DNA of 64,000 bases from Mucilaginibacter celer (lineage in GTDB: Bacteria; Bacteroidota; Bacteroidia; Sphingobacteriales; Sphingobacteriaceae), in the NCBI RefSeq assembly GCF_003576455.2, contig NZ_CP032869.1:992001-1056000 (forward strand). Reading direction: 5' to 3'. Position numbers and translations under genes: made by a program. The notes under the pieces were generated by a model, which worked only from the letters and a program-made list of their open reading frames with translations, made no database searches and was not told the origin of the DNA. This document shows positions 52,750 to 63,300 of the stretch, in pieces. Position 1 is the stretch's first letter; each line of letters begins with the position of its first letter.

Positions 52750-54078
52750 TTAAGGTGTAGTGAAGGTTTTTTGGCTTCGTTTTGTAATAAAATAGATGAT
52801 AAGGCCGGCAATGAACGCCAAAATGCATATTAACGCTGCCCGCGGATTTTCGATAAAAATACTGATGGTTACAAACCAGTAGGTAGTTATAAAAATGATA
52901 GGTATTAAAGGATACCATTTCATGCTGTAAATACCTGTATCGTTTAAATGTTTGGTTTTTCTGCGTAAAATAAAAATGCTCACCGCGGCGGTGGATAGGC
53001 CTATCGTATCAAAAAACATTACATAACTTAAAATTTTTTGAAACGAACCGGCAAAAAGCAATATAATAAGTACTGCTGCCACAAAAAAGCTAAGCCCAAA
53101 CTCCTGTACCTGGGTTTGGCGGTTAACATGTTTAAACTTTGCCGGCAAAATCCCGTCTTCGGCCATGGCGTAGTAAACGCGCGGGTTAGCCATAATATTT
53201 ACATTAACAAAGGCCAGCACCGAAACAAACATCAATAGCGATACTATTTTATACCCCGCAGCGCCAAATAAAACACCTGCCAGCGTAGCCGCCAGCGTGG
53301 TTTTTTGCTGTAAGCCGTTAATCCCCAAAACCGAATAATAGGCAAAGTTGATAAGCATATATAATGCTATCACAGTAGCTATTCCAAAAAAAATAGCCTT
53401 GGGGATATTGGTTTTAGCGTTTATAATGTCTCCTCCAAAATTTATGGTTTGCTGATAGCCTCCATAGGTAAAAAAAACAGCCACCAGGCTTAGTCCGAAC
53501 GCACTTATGCCGTTATTATTATGGTATTCAATCACTTTATCTGCCCGCACTATATTTCCTTTAAAAACTGCGGCGCATATAATCAATATCATGCCTATTT
53601 TAAATAGCGTAAGCACGTTTTGCGTACGTGCGCTCATTTTAATACCCAGGTAATTTATTATATACAATATCAGTACCGAACTGATGGTCATGATTTTTAC
53701 GCCCACATCGTTTTGCAAACTTTGCGGCATAATAACCGGGTTAATGTATTCGGCGCCTATTAATGCTACGGCGGCAACCGATGCAGCGTTGCTTATCACC
53801 AACACCCAGTTAATCATAAAAGCAAAGGCCGGGTGAAAGCAGAATGAAAAAACCTTGTAAAAGCCGCCGGTGGTAGGGTAGCGGGCACCAATTTCGGCAA
53901 AGGTTAAGGCGCCGCACAGGCTTACCGCGCCGCCAAGCAGCCATGCGCCAAAGTAAAGGTAGGGATTGCTGGAGCTTTTGGCCACCTCGGCCGGTGCCGC
54001 AAAAATACCCATGCCTATCACCAGGCTTATAACAATCATGGTAAGATCAAAACGGGTAAGTTTGGGCGTTATGCTCAT
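52750..54078 (-). CDS. APC-family amino acid permease
   Basis: A 442-aa inner-membrane transporter with about 12 helices. The first helix has the family signature GMGIFAAPAEVAKSS (about 21-35), and helix 2 GALTFAEIGARYPTTGGFYK (about 57-76). Leftward, directly ahead of the PLP enzyme, in a two-gene operon. Upstream is a 343-bp divergent region to the LacI-type gene. Substrate is not predictable; sulfur amino acids are suggested by the partner gene. Confidence 0.88.
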   Translation of the reverse strand: MSITPKLTRFDLTMIVISLVIGMGIFAAPAEVAKSSSNPYLYFGAWLLGGAVSLCGALTFAEIGARYPTTGGFYKVFSFCFHPAFAFMINWVLVISNAASVAAVALIGAEYINPVIMPQSLQNDVGVKIMTISSVLILYIINYLGIKMSARTQNVLTLFKIGMILIICAAVFKGNIVRADKVIEYHNNNGISAFGLSLVAVFFTYGGYQQTINFGGDIINAKTNIPKAIFFGIATVIALYMLINFAYYSVLGINGLQQKTTLAATLAGVLFGAAGYKIVSLLMFVSVLAFVNVNIMANPRVYYAMAEDGILPAKFKHVNRQTQVQEFGLSFFVAAVLIILLFAGSFQKILSYVMFFDTIGLSTAAVSIFILRRKTKHLNDTGIYSMKWYPLIPIIFITTYWFVTISIFIENPRAALICILAFIAGLIIYFITKRSQKTFTTP

Positions 54079-54421
54079 GCAGTTTTCAAATCAATTAACA
54101 GGGATAAACACGGAAGTTAAATTTAATATTTTTAAACCACAATTAATAACCCGGTGCTTTGATATACTGCTTGCGGATTATTTATAGCAATAAGGAGTAA
54201 CTATTCCCGTTTTTTATCCTGTTTTGTAACAATTAATTAGTGTTAGCCTCAAAATAAGGAGGAAAAGGTATCTTTAGCCCTCAATAACATATAATTTGGT
54301 TGTCTGGAATTAATTTAACCTGTTTTGACGCAGGGATAACCGCTAATTGAATGGTTAAAAGGAGATTAACAACCACTTCAAATTTTAAAACGTAAATAAC
54401 CTAATACCTGAAGTTAATAAA
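54079..54421. other. divergent control region, permease operon and LacI-type gene
   Basis: A 343-bp AT-rich gap. TTTAAAACGTAAA at 54385-54397, 25 bp before the LacI-type start, matches half of the operator TAAAACGTTTTA found at 55501 and 55722, so autoregulation is possible. No full promoter match was found for either gene. Confidence 0.4.
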
Positions 54422-55453
54422 ATGATGAAAAAAAAGATATCCATTAAGGATATAGCCAAACTTACAGATACCTCAATTACCACCGTATCTTTTGTTTTAA
54501 ACGGTAAAGGCCGGATAAGTAAAGAGATCAGTAAAAAGATATTGGATGTTGCCCAAAAAAACGGCTACGAGCCTAATCGTATGGCTGTTGGCCTGCGTAC
54601 AGGGGTATCAAAAGTTATTGGTTTGATAGTTGAAAACATAGGCGGCCCTTTTTTTGGAGAAATGGCCAAGGTAATTGAAGAGGAAGCCGAAAAAGACGGA
54701 TACCGGATTATATATTGCAGCACCAACAATAACCTGCAAAAAGGCAAGGATATGATCAGGATGCTATCGCAGCAACTGGTTGACGGTTATATTATTACCC
54801 CGATGAAAGGCCTTGAAAAAGAGATTCAAAGCCTGGTTGATAATGAAAAGCCGGTGGTGCTGATTGACGGATATTTTCCCGGTATTGATATACCGCACGT
54901 ATTGGTTAACAATTATGAAAGTGCTTACAGTGCGGTTAGTTGTTTTGTAAAATCGGGCTATAAAAATATCGGCCTGGTTACTGCCGATCTGGGTTTGGTG
55001 CAGTTAAACGATCGTGTGGCAGGCTACAAGGCGGCCTTGACAGATCATCATTTAAAAGAAAATAACAAAATGGTACTGAAGGTGCCCTTTGATGTAAATA
55101 AGAATGATGGCGCTGCATTGATCAAAGAATTTATCGGTAAGCAAAAGCAGATGGATGCCATTTTCTTTACCACCAATTACCTGGGCACCATGGGGCTGCA
55201 GAGCATCCGCGATCTTGGACTTAGCATCCCCGATGATTTGGCGGTGATCAGCTTTGATGATAATGAGATTTTTAACCTGTACCCGCCGGGCATCACCACC
55301 ATACAGCAGCCCACTTATGAAATAGCCAAATCGGCAATTGATATTTTAATGGAGCAGATTAACAGCCGCCAGCTTGATGCATCAAAAATCGATCTCCAGA
55401 TCCCCTCGAAACTGATTGAGCGTGGATCGACGGCAGCAAAGATTACGGCTTAG
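54422..55453 (+). CDS. LacI-family transcriptional regulator
   Basis: A 343-aa repressor-type protein. N-terminal HTH and hinge: ISIKDIAKLTDTSITTVSFVLNGKGRISKEISKKILDVAQKNGYEPNRMA (6-55). The rest is a periplasmic-binding-like sugar sensor (KVIGLIVENIGGPFF; GYIITPMKG; FTTNYLGTMGLQSIRDLGLSIPDDLAVISFDDNEIF). It is followed by two promoters with TAAAACGTTTTA operators and a GH92 gene, so it probably senses a mannose-type sugar or oligosaccharide (inference). Confidence 0.93.
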   Translation: MMKKKISIKDIAKLTDTSITTVSFVLNGKGRISKEISKKILDVAQKNGYEPNRMAVGLRTGVSKVIGLIVENIGGPFFGEMAKVIEEEAEKDGYRIIYCSTNNNLQKGKDMIRMLSQQLVDGYIITPMKGLEKEIQSLVDNEKPVVLIDGYFPGIDIPHVLVNNYESAYSAVSCFVKSGYKNIGLVTADLGLVQLNDRVAGYKAALTDHHLKENNKMVLKVPFDVNKNDGAALIKEFIGKQKQMDAIFFTTNYLGTMGLQSIRDLGLSIPDDLAVISFDDNEIFNLYPPGITTIQQPTYEIAKSAIDILMEQINSRQLDASKIDLQIPSKLIERGSTAAKITA

Positions 55454-55495
55454 TTAGGGCTGCTTAAATTTAGGCGATAAGGAATTTTAAAACAA

Positions 55496-55526
55496 TTTGG
55501 TAAAACGTTTTATTTGTTTAGATTTG
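55496..55526 (+). promoter_or_regulatory. promoter with LacI-type operator in its spacer
   Basis: TTTG (55496-55499), 19 bp, then TAGATTTG (55519-55526): a textbook Bacteroidota -33/-7 pair. The spacer contains the perfect palindrome TAAAACGTTTTA (55501-55512). Binding there would block RNA polymerase. Transcription would start near 55533 and meet a strong terminator at 55631. Confidence 0.75.
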
Positions 55527-55532
55527 AAAAGA

Positions 55533-55667
55533 TTTAAGGTACTGAGTAATCTCCGGGGGAGTTATATTCCCTGCCTTTATCTTCAAATGCTTCATAGTTC
55601 TTTTTCCCTTAATATTGTTTAATTAATTATAAAAACGCCTGTTGTTGAAGCAACAGGCGTTTTTTTG
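55533..55667 (+). ncRNA. candidate small RNA under LacI-type control
   Basis: Between the promoter ending at 55526 and the terminator at 55631-55667 there is no reading frame of useful length, so the expected product is an RNA of about 135 nt. The central part is pyrimidine-rich (CTTCATAGTTCTTTTTCCC). It could instead be just the 3' end of the LacI-type transcript with a chance promoter. Confidence 0.35.
55631..55667 (+). terminator. strong intrinsic terminator
   Basis: AAAAACGCCTGTTG (55631-55644) pairs over 14 bp with its complement (55651-55664) across a 6-nt loop, with T residues to 55666. It ends either the LacI-type mRNA or the short RNA starting near 55533. Confidence 0.92.
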
Positions 55668-55721
55668 AGGTAATTGGAGCGAATAATTAGCAATAATATT
55701 ACAATATATAGGCCCGGTACC

Positions 55722-55745
55722 GATAAAACGTTTTATCTATATTTG
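55722..55745 (+). promoter_or_regulatory. operator and -7 box for the BSP peptidase gene
   Basis: GATAAAACGTTTTATC (55722-55737) is a perfect 16-bp palindrome sharing TAAAACGTTTTA with the site at 55501. It abuts TATATTTG (55738-55745), a TAnnTTTG -7 box, about 40 nt before the ATG at 55786. No -33 TTTG is evident. Repression by the upstream LacI-type protein is likely. Confidence 0.7.
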
Positions 55746-55785
55746 GCTGTTTCGGCGTTTTTAGCCGATTTTATCTTAATCGTCA

Positions 55786-56445
55786 ATGAAAAAAATTACT
55801 ATTCTGTTTGCACTGCTAATTTCGGGTTTGTTTGCTGCGGCCCAGGACGTTTATAAGCAAAAAGGTTATGAAGTTACCTTTATCAGCAAAGATCCATCTT
55901 TTAGCCCGGCGCTGAAGGACCGGCTTATCAAAACCTTTTTCGAGGTATATCCTAAACTGGCTAAAGAGTACAATAAAAAAACATCAAAAAAAGTAACCTT
56001 TGTTATTGATACAGCTTATGATGGCGTAGCTGCCACCGGTAATGATACTGTTGTTTTCAGCGCTAAATATATGGCGAAATATCCGGGAGATATTGACGTG
56101 GTTACGCACGAGGTAATGCACATTGTACAGGCTTACGGCAACAGCGACGGACCCGGCTGGCTAACCGAGGGTATTGCCGATTATGCCCGCAATAAATTTG
56201 GTGTTGACAATGCGGGCGCCAAATGGGCCTTACCTGCTTTTAAATCAACCCAAAATTATGATAACGCCTACCGCGTAACTGCACGCTTTTTAGTGTGGAT
56301 AGAAAAGAACGTAAAACCCGGCCTGGTAAAAACGCTGGATAAACAACTGCGCGACCATACTTTTACCAACGATAGCTGGAAAAACCTTACCGGCAAAACA
56401 GTTGACGAATTATGGGCCGCTTACGCAGCCAACCCGACAATTTAA
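55786..56445 (+). CDS. secreted basic-secretory-protein (BSP)-type metallopeptidase
   Basis: A 219-aa exported protein: signal peptide (1-19, AAAQ), then a gluzincin-like domain with HEVMH (His108-His112) and GPGWLTEGIADYAR (third ligand region), the pattern of the plant-type 'basic secretory protein' family. Length and layout match bacterial members. It lies between two LacI-type operators and is 178 bp upstream of the GH92 gene; polymer breakdown outside the cell is the likely theme. Confidence 0.85.
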   Translation: MKKITILFALLISGLFAAAQDVYKQKGYEVTFISKDPSFSPALKDRLIKTFFEVYPKLAKEYNKKTSKKVTFVIDTAYDGVAATGNDTVVFSAKYMAKYPGDIDVVTHEVMHIVQAYGNSDGPGWLTEGIADYARNKFGVDNAGAKWALPAFKSTQNYDNAYRVTARFLVWIEKNVKPGLVKTLDKQLRDHTFTNDSWKNLTGKTVDELWAAYAANPTI

Positions 56446-56455
56446 TTAAAGCCGG

Positions 56456-56473
56456 TACAAAAACGTTTGTGTA
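56456..56473 (+). promoter_or_regulatory. third LacI-type operator candidate, upstream of GH92
   Basis: TACAAAAACGTTTGTGTA is an 18-bp palindrome with one mismatched pair; its AAAACGTTT core matches the operators at 55501 and 55722. It sits 150 bp before the GH92 ATG. No clear -7 box follows. Confidence 0.5.
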
Positions 56474-56623
56474 ACAAATGGGGTTACAGGTTATTGAACC
56501 ACCCGTTTTACATAAATTAGCAACCTTATCACAAAATCAAATCAAAAGTCTGTAATTAATTAAGAGCGGGCGGGTGATGATAAAAAAATTCCTGTTAAAG
56601 GGAATACTGATATACTAAAACAA

Positions 56624-58912
56624 ATGAAGCGATTACTTACAGCATTATTAATGGCATCGGCCGTATACGCACAGGGCCAAACCAAAACAGAAAAGCTGGT
56701 TAACTATGTAAACCCAATTATTGGCACCCAGCGCATGGGGCATACTTATCCGGGTGCAACCGTACCTTTTGGTATGGTACAGCTTAGCCCCGAAACAGAT
56801 ACCGCCAGTTATGAAAAGGATGGGCACTACAATCCCGACGTTTATAAATACTGTGCCGGCTACCAGTACGATGATAAAACCATAGTGGGCTTTAGCCATA
56901 CACACTTTAGCGGTACAGGCCACTCAGACCTGGGCGACTTTTTGATTATGCCTACCGTTGGGCAATTGAAGCTTAACCCCGGTACTGCCGATAAACCGGG
57001 CAGTGGTTACCGCTCGGCCTTTTCGCACCAGAACGAGGTAAGCCAGGCCAACTATTACAAGGTAAAGCTTGATGACAATAACATCACCGCCGAATTAACT
57101 ACCACGACAAGGGTTGGCTTCCACCAGTATACCTTCCCCAAATCAGATCAGTCGCATATTATATTGGATTTGATGGCCGGCATTTATAACTATCCGGATA
57201 AAAACATCTGGACTTACCTGAAAGTGGTTAACGATTCAACCGTTGTTGGTTTCCGCGAAACCAATGGCTGGGCACGTACCCGTACCTTGTATTTTGCCAT
57301 GAGCTTTTCAAAGCCTTTTTATCAGCACGGTTATAAAAAGTATGATAAACGCGAAGTTTACGGCGGTTTCTGGGGCAAATTTAACCAGGTTAAAAACTTC
57401 CCCGAAATTGCCGGAAGGCAGCTGCGCACTTACTTCGATTTTAAAACCGAAGAAGGGGAGAAGATCAAAATTAAATTCGCTATCTCGCCTGTAAGTATGG
57501 ATGGCGCGCTGAATAACATGCGCACCGAAGCACCGGGCTGGGATTTTGATAAAGTGAAAAACGATGGCCAGCAGCTTTGGGAAACAGAACTGCACAAAAT
57601 TGAAATTGCCGGAAGTAAAGAAACCAAACAAAATTTCTATACTTCCATGTACCATACCATGATTAACCCAACCGTTTACATGGATGCCGATGGCCAGTAC
57701 AAAGGCCTCGATCAGAACGTACATAAGGCCGATGGTTTTACCAATTACACTACTTTCTCGCTTTGGGATACCTATCGTGCACTGCATCCGCTATTCAATA
57801 TCATCGAGCCGAAACGGAATGCGGATATGATTCAATCGATGCTGGCTCATTACGATCAGAGTCCGGAGCACATGCTGCCGGTATGGTCAAACTCGGGTAA
57901 CGAAAACTGGTGTATGAGCGGCTACCACAGTGTTGCTGTTATTGCCGACGCTGTGATAAAAGGCAACGTAAATTTTGATGCCAACAAAGCACTTGATGCC
58001 TGCGTAGCCACCGCCCGTCATCGCGATTACGAAGGTATTGGCGAGTATATGGATAAAGGTTATATCCCCGATGAAAGAAGCGGCGTATCAGTATCATCAA
58101 CTGTTGAATATGCTTTTGACGATTGGGCTATCGCGCAGTTAGCCAAAAAGCTGAACCGTAACGATATTTATGAGGAGTTCATCAAACGATCGGAAAATTA
58201 TAAGCATGTTTACGACGCTTCGATAGGCTTTATGCGCCCTAAATCGGCAAGCGGTGCATTTCGCGCTAAGTTCGATCCGTTGAGCACTATTAACGAAGGT
58301 TTTATTGAAGGCAACAGCTGGAACTACACGCTGTTTGCACCGCAGGATCCTGAAGGTTTGATCAAATTGATGGGGGGCGATAAACGTTTTGTACGTTACC
58401 TGGATTCGTTATTCACCATGAACCTGCCCGATAAATACTTTGCCGAAACCGAGGATATTACCCGCGACGGGATCATAGGCAACTACGTGCATGGCAACGA
58501 GCCATCGCATCACGTAGCCTACCTGTACAACTGGACAGATAAGCCATGGAAAACCCAGGAACGTGTACGCATGATTTTGCCAATGATGTACAAGCCAACT
58601 CCTGATGGTTTAGGTGGCAATGATGATACCGGCCAGATGAGCGCCTGGTACATATTTACCTCGCTTGGTTTTTACCCGGTAGCACCAGGATCAGACGAGT
58701 ACTCAACCGGTAGCCCGGCTGTTGATCATGCGGTGATTAACCTTGATAACGGCAAAACATTTACCGTTAACGTTAAAAACCAGGGCCCTAAGAATGTTTA
58801 CGTACAAAAAATGGTGTTGAATGGCAAACCGCTTGATAAGCCGTTTATCAGCCATGCCGATATTATGAATGGCGGCGAGATCACGTTTTACATGAGCGCG
58901 AAGCATAAGTAA
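56624..58912 (+). CDS. GH92 alpha-mannosidase, secreted
   Basis: A 762-aa glycoside hydrolase of family 92 (calcium-dependent exo-alpha-mannosidases). Signal peptide (1-17), N-terminal beta-sandwich starting VNYVNPIIGTQRMGHTYPGATVPFGMVQLSP, and an (alpha/alpha)6 catalytic domain with SLWDTYRALHPLF, NSGNENWCMSGYHSV, HGNEPSHHVAYLYNW and GNDDTGQMSAWYIFTSLGFYPV, the family's active-site blocks. It trims mannose from glycans. A LacI-type operator upstream suggests sugar-induced expression. No SusC/D pair is in the window. Confidence 0.95.
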   Translation: MKRLLTALLMASAVYAQGQTKTEKLVNYVNPIIGTQRMGHTYPGATVPFGMVQLSPETDTASYEKDGHYNPDVYKYCAGYQYDDKTIVGFSHTHFSGTGHSDLGDFLIMPTVGQLKLNPGTADKPGSGYRSAFSHQNEVSQANYYKVKLDDNNITAELTTTTRVGFHQYTFPKSDQSHIILDLMAGIYNYPDKNIWTYLKVVNDSTVVGFRETNGWARTRTLYFAMSFSKPFYQHGYKKYDKREVYGGFWGKFNQVKNFPEIAGRQLRTYFDFKTEEGEKIKIKFAISPVSMDGALNNMRTEAPGWDFDKVKNDGQQLWETELHKIEIAGSKETKQNFYTSMYHTMINPTVYMDADGQYKGLDQNVHKADGFTNYTTFSLWDTYRALHPLFNIIEPKRNADMIQSMLAHYDQSPEHMLPVWSNSGNENWCMSGYHSVAVIADAVIKGNVNFDANKALDACVATARHRDYEGIGEYMDKGYIPDERSGVSVSSTVEYAFDDWAIAQLAKKLNRNDIYEEFIKRSENYKHVYDASIGFMRPKSASGAFRAKFDPLSTINEGFIEGNSWNYTLFAPQDPEGLIKLMGGDKRFVRYLDSLFTMNLPDKYFAETEDITRDGIIGNYVHGNEPSHHVAYLYNWTDKPWKTQERVRMILPMMYKPTPDGLGGNDDTGQMSAWYIFTSLGFYPVAPGSDEYSTGSPAVDHAVINLDNGKTFTVNVKNQGPKNVYVQKMVLNGKPLDKPFISHADIMNGGEITFYMSAKHK

Positions 58913-59100
58913 GAGAGATTAGCGCTTGGAGATCAGAGATTAGTTGTCTCAAGGCTAATTTCTGATCTTTCTGCTCGCGACATAATAAAAAAGGTCATGT
59001 TGAACTTGTTTCAACACCCCACTCGCTAAGCAACCATGCTAAGCAAATCGCCCACTTGTCCTGTGGGATGCCGAAACAAGTTCGGCATGACGGTGACAGG
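58913..59100. repeat. AGAGATTAG repeat plus second TGTCATGCCGAAC-type element
   Basis: AGAGATTAGCGCTTGGAGATCAGAGATTAGTTGTCT (58914-58949, given in part) matches the lead-in at 3220. Then a 98-bp inverted repeat (58994-59091) runs from GTCATGTTGAACTTGTTTCA to TGCCGAAACAAGTTCGGCAT plus GAC; the left arm has diverged (TTGA/TCAA for CCGA/TCGG). Same central CTAAGCAACCATGCTAAGC as the copy at 5661. Confidence 0.8.
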
Positions 59101-59172
59101 AATAGCGGCTAAAGAGGCTCAATCTTCTTCGCTTTAAAAAAAAGCATTTTAATCCTACAAAATCTATAAAAC

Positions 59173-60138
59173 GTGTATAGTAACAAGAAATCTATCCTTG
59201 TAATTGGTGCATTGGGTCAAATTGGTACTGAGTTGACCATTGCCCTGCGTGCAAAATATGGCGTTGATGCGGTTATCGCTTCAGATCGTCATCCGGCAAA
59301 TGAAAAAACAACAGAGGCGGGGCCTTATGCGCAGTTAAATGTGCTTGATAAAGCGGCCCTGCAAACTTTGGTTCAGGAAAAAAGTATCACATATATATAT
59401 CACCTCGCGGCTGTATTATCGGCAACAGGCGAGCAAAATCCATTAATGGCCTGGGATATCAATATGCAGGGCCTGTTAAACGTGCTTGAGGTAGCCCGCG
59501 AAGAAAAGCTGGAGCAGATTTTCTGGCCAAGCAGCATAGCCGTTTTTGGCCCGGATGCGCCTAAGGTTGATTGCCCGCAGGATGGGGTTACCAATCCATC
59601 TACTGTTTACGGGATCAGTAAAATAGCCGGCGAGCAATGGTGCCGTTATTATTTTGAAAAATACGGCCTCGATGTACGCAGCATCCGTTATCCGGGCCTC
59701 ATCAGTTATTCGGCCCCTCCGGGCGGCGGTACTACTGATTATGCTGTTGCTATATTTCACGAAGCGATAAAAACCGGAAGCTACGAATGCTTTTTGGCTG
59801 AGGATACCCGCTTACCGATGTTATACATGGACGATGCTATCCGCGGCACGCTCGAACTAATGGAAGCACCTGCCGAAAGTATCAGCATCCGTACCTCCTA
59901 TAATCTGTCAGGCTTAAGCTTCAGCGCCGCCGAACTTGCTGCCGAAATACAGAAACACAAGCCTGAGCTACAGGTAACCTACAAACCGGACAGCCGCCAG
60001 GCTATTGCCGATAGCTGGCCGCAAAGCATTGATGATGCCGTAGCGCGTAAGGATTGGGGTTGGAAACCGAAATTTGATGTTGGATTGATGACCGAGGATA
60101 TGCTGCAAAACCTGGGCGAACTGTATGCGAATGCATAA
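59173..60138 (+). CDS. NAD-dependent SDR, L-threonine 3-dehydrogenase-like
   Basis: A 321-aa extended short-chain dehydrogenase. Rossmann loop GALGQIGTEL (12-21); catalytic YGISK (about 142-146, Tyr/Lys); a UDP-sugar-epimerase-like C-terminal half without hexose-binding signatures. The pattern IGALGQIGTEL..ALR, YPGLISY and TTDYAVAIFHEA is that of the SDR-type threonine dehydrogenases (threonine to 2-amino-3-oxobutyrate). GTG at 59173 must be the start region: an in-frame TAA is 6 bp upstream and there is no nearby ATG. CTATA...TATAG palindrome overlaps the start. Confidence 0.85.
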   Translation: MYSNKKSILVIGALGQIGTELTIALRAKYGVDAVIASDRHPANEKTTEAGPYAQLNVLDKAALQTLVQEKSITYIYHLAAVLSATGEQNPLMAWDINMQGLLNVLEVAREEKLEQIFWPSSIAVFGPDAPKVDCPQDGVTNPSTVYGISKIAGEQWCRYYFEKYGLDVRSIRYPGLISYSAPPGGGTTDYAVAIFHEAIKTGSYECFLAEDTRLPMLYMDDAIRGTLELMEAPAESISIRTSYNLSGLSFSAAELAAEIQKHKPELQVTYKPDSRQAIADSWPQSIDDAVARKDWGWKPKFDVGLMTEDMLQNLGELYANA

Positions 60139-60157
60139 AATATTTTGATAATAAAAT

Positions 60158-60190
60158 AAAAAGGGTTTCTGGGCAAGGAACCCTTTTTTA
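60158..60190 (+). terminator. intrinsic terminator after the SDR gene
   Basis: AAAAAGGGTT and AACCCTTTTTT form a stem with an 11-nt loop and T-run. The next 190 bp to the large gene shows no clear promoter. Confidence 0.85.
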
Positions 60191-60378
60191 TTTTAAAACC
60201 AGCCGATAGGTAACGCAAGCACCAGTTGTAAATACTGGTGCTTAAAGGATTCTTTTTAATGTTTAATTAACTATTTGTGTAAATTTTTTAATATGAATTA
60301 GTGAAAGAAATGTGTTAAATTAGCAAACACAAAACGCCGAGGCCCCCGGCACTAAACTATCACTATAATTCTTCTTGT

Positions 60379-63300
60379 ATGCAAAAAACATTTCCCTCCC
60401 GGGTAAACATCAGTGGTATGCTATATCACATTAAATGTACTTTATTGCTGGTTGCCTTTTTGTTATTAGCTATTTCACAAACGCTGGCTAAGCCACCCAA
60501 ATCTGTCCACAAAAAAATAAAAAACACAGCCCGAACTAATACTGCGTCTGCCGCGCCTACCATAAGTTATAGCGGCCCGCAAAACTATGTTACAAACAGG
60601 CCTATAACGCCGCTTGTGCCTACCAGTACCGGAGTTGCACCTTTTGGTTTCAGTACAACCCGTGTTCAGGTGGGTTCGGGCTTTACCAGGCCCATGGGAT
60701 TGACGGTTGATGCGCAGGGTAATATATATGTAACTGACAACACCGCAGCTCCGGGAAACGGCATGGTAAAAAAAATTCTTGCAGACGGAAGTTCTACTGT
60801 AACCATTGCAACCGGCCTTGTTGGCCCCAGGGGCTTAACTTTGAGCGATGATGGGAATATTGCTGTTGCAGATATGGGTGGCCACTCAATAAAAAAAGTA
60901 TTACTAAGCAACGGTAGCATACAAGTAGTAAGTTCTAATTTAGCTAACCCGGTTAGTGTATCCTATGATGGCTCGTGGGCTTATATTGCCGATTTAACCT
61001 ATTCAGACATACTTTACGCTGACGGTTCTGCGTTACCAATGAATGGTGTTACCAATCCTACCTTTATTGTTGTTAAAGATAAGTATCAATACATAGCAGC
61101 AAATGACGGTATCCACTCATTTTCAACTTTTGAAGTAGGGAGAGTTGTAGGAAAGGATATCGTTGGCCCATTGTCTCTGGCTGCTGATTTTCAGGACAAT
61201 ATATATGTATATGATCATGTTAATAAAGCATTAAAACTTTTCCCTGCCGATGGGTCGGCTGCGAAAGTGCTTGCTTCTGATTTTGGCGCGTCTCCCGCTG
61301 GTTATGCACCCGGCGGGGTAGCCATTGATTATGCAGGCAATGTTTATGTGGCTGATACCTATAACAACAGGGTGGATAAAATAGTGCCTGTGGGTGGATA
61401 TTTTTTAAGTCCCGCATCATTGCCACCCGGTTTACATTTTGATAGTAATACCGGTATTATAAGCGGTACTCCGATTGGCGGCGATTACGCCCCTCAAGTT
61501 TACACCATTACAGCTTATAACAGTACCGGCAGTACATCAACAACGGTTACTATAGGCGAAAGCTATGATCGCGCTCAGTTGAGAAGTGTTACGCCGAGCA
61601 AGGGGAGCTCTACTCTGACTCCGTCTTTCCGTTTCCCGGATACTACAAGAAACTATAGGATAACCGTTCCCTATATCGATTCTGTTATTTCATTTACGCC
61701 AATAGCCTCCTCTTCTGGCAGTACTATAAAAGTAAACGGCATAGCTGTGGCATCTGGTAACGCAAGTGCCGGTATTCCGTTAATAGCCGGCAGAAATGAT
61801 ATAACTGTTACTTGCGATAATGGCACCTGGAGCAATACCTATATTTTTAGGGTATCGAGAGCACCGGCGTTAGCCTCATTAACGCCAGATGAAGGCTTTT
61901 TAACGCCGGGTTTTAACAAGGATATTTTCAGTTACCGTTACAATGTGCCAAATTTGGCAGGCAGCACCAGGCTAAAGCCGGTAGTGTCTGATACCAGCCA
62001 GCGGATTAAGGTAAATGGGGTAGCTGTTGCCTCAGGTTCTTTTTCGGCAAGTATACCTTTAGACGTAGGCAATAATATTATCAACACAGAGGTAACCTCG
62101 CGCGATGGTTCGGTTTCAACAATATACAGTACAACTGTGTCAAGAGCCCCGTTACCTCCAACGGTAAGCTACGCCGGTCCGCAAACCTTTTTTACAGGAA
62201 CAGCAATATCACCCTTAACACCAAATACCAGCGGGGGCGCTAATTTCGCATTCAGCTCGATCCCTATACCGTATAATATACAGGGTAAAGCTTTAGCTAT
62301 CGATACGGGCGGAAATTTATATTATAATAATACACAAACCAACAATATAGATAAATTGCCTCCGGGCGGTAATATACCGGTTACCATAGCCACTAATTTT
62401 CCGGCAGTGGCCATTACAGTTGATTTGGCCGGAAACGTATATGTAGCAAACAGCACCCAGGTATCCCGAATTGCGGCAGGTGGTGGCGCTCCTGTGTTGA
62501 TTGCGACAGGCCTTAGCAGCATCACCGGTATGGCGATCGACCGCACCGGGAGTCTTTACCTGATAAGCAGCACATCTCAGTCAATAATTAAAATACCGGC
62601 AGGCGGAGGTGCCCAAACTTTAATTGCAACCGGAAAACAGCCCATATACATAACAAAAGATAACGATGATACGCTGTACATTCTTGCTAATAATGGAGAT
62701 ATAGTAAAGTACTACCCTGTTACCACAAAAATGCAAACCATACCAGCAGCCGAGGGATATACCGCTGTTACTGCAATAGCCGTTGATGCCAGCTATAATA
62801 TATTTTTGCGTTTAGGTGCCAATATATCCATGCTTCGCCCGGGAGCTTCATATCCTTCCTCGGTGCTCAACCCTGTTCTCACATCCGGAAAATTATACAT
62901 AGCAACCGATAATAAGGATAACCTTTATATTAACGGTAATAACGGCCTGCAAAAAATCCCGCTGTTTGGCGGCTATTTAATAAGGCCTATATTGCCCGAT
63001 GGTTTAAGTATGGACAAAAACACGGGTATAATAAGCGGTAACGCAACGGTCGGCAGCCCGGCAACCGATTATACGGTTACGTCCTTTAACCCGGGAGGGA
63101 GCGCATCGGCAGTAGTTAATATTAAAGTGGTATCAACTATAGCCAGCCTTAGTGCTTTAAAAATCAACAAAGGTTTACTGAATTTTGTAAGCCAAACCAG
63201 TGTTTATAATATTACGGTGCCAAATTCTGTATCTGCAATTACATTAACGCCCACAGCTACCGATAGCACAGCCAACATCCTGGTAAATGGTAGCCCGGTT

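Noticed and set aside
52748..52918. N-terminal extension of the PLP enzyme
   Set aside because: The frame is open upstream but overlaps the permease end, and the family start aligns with the ATG at 52747.
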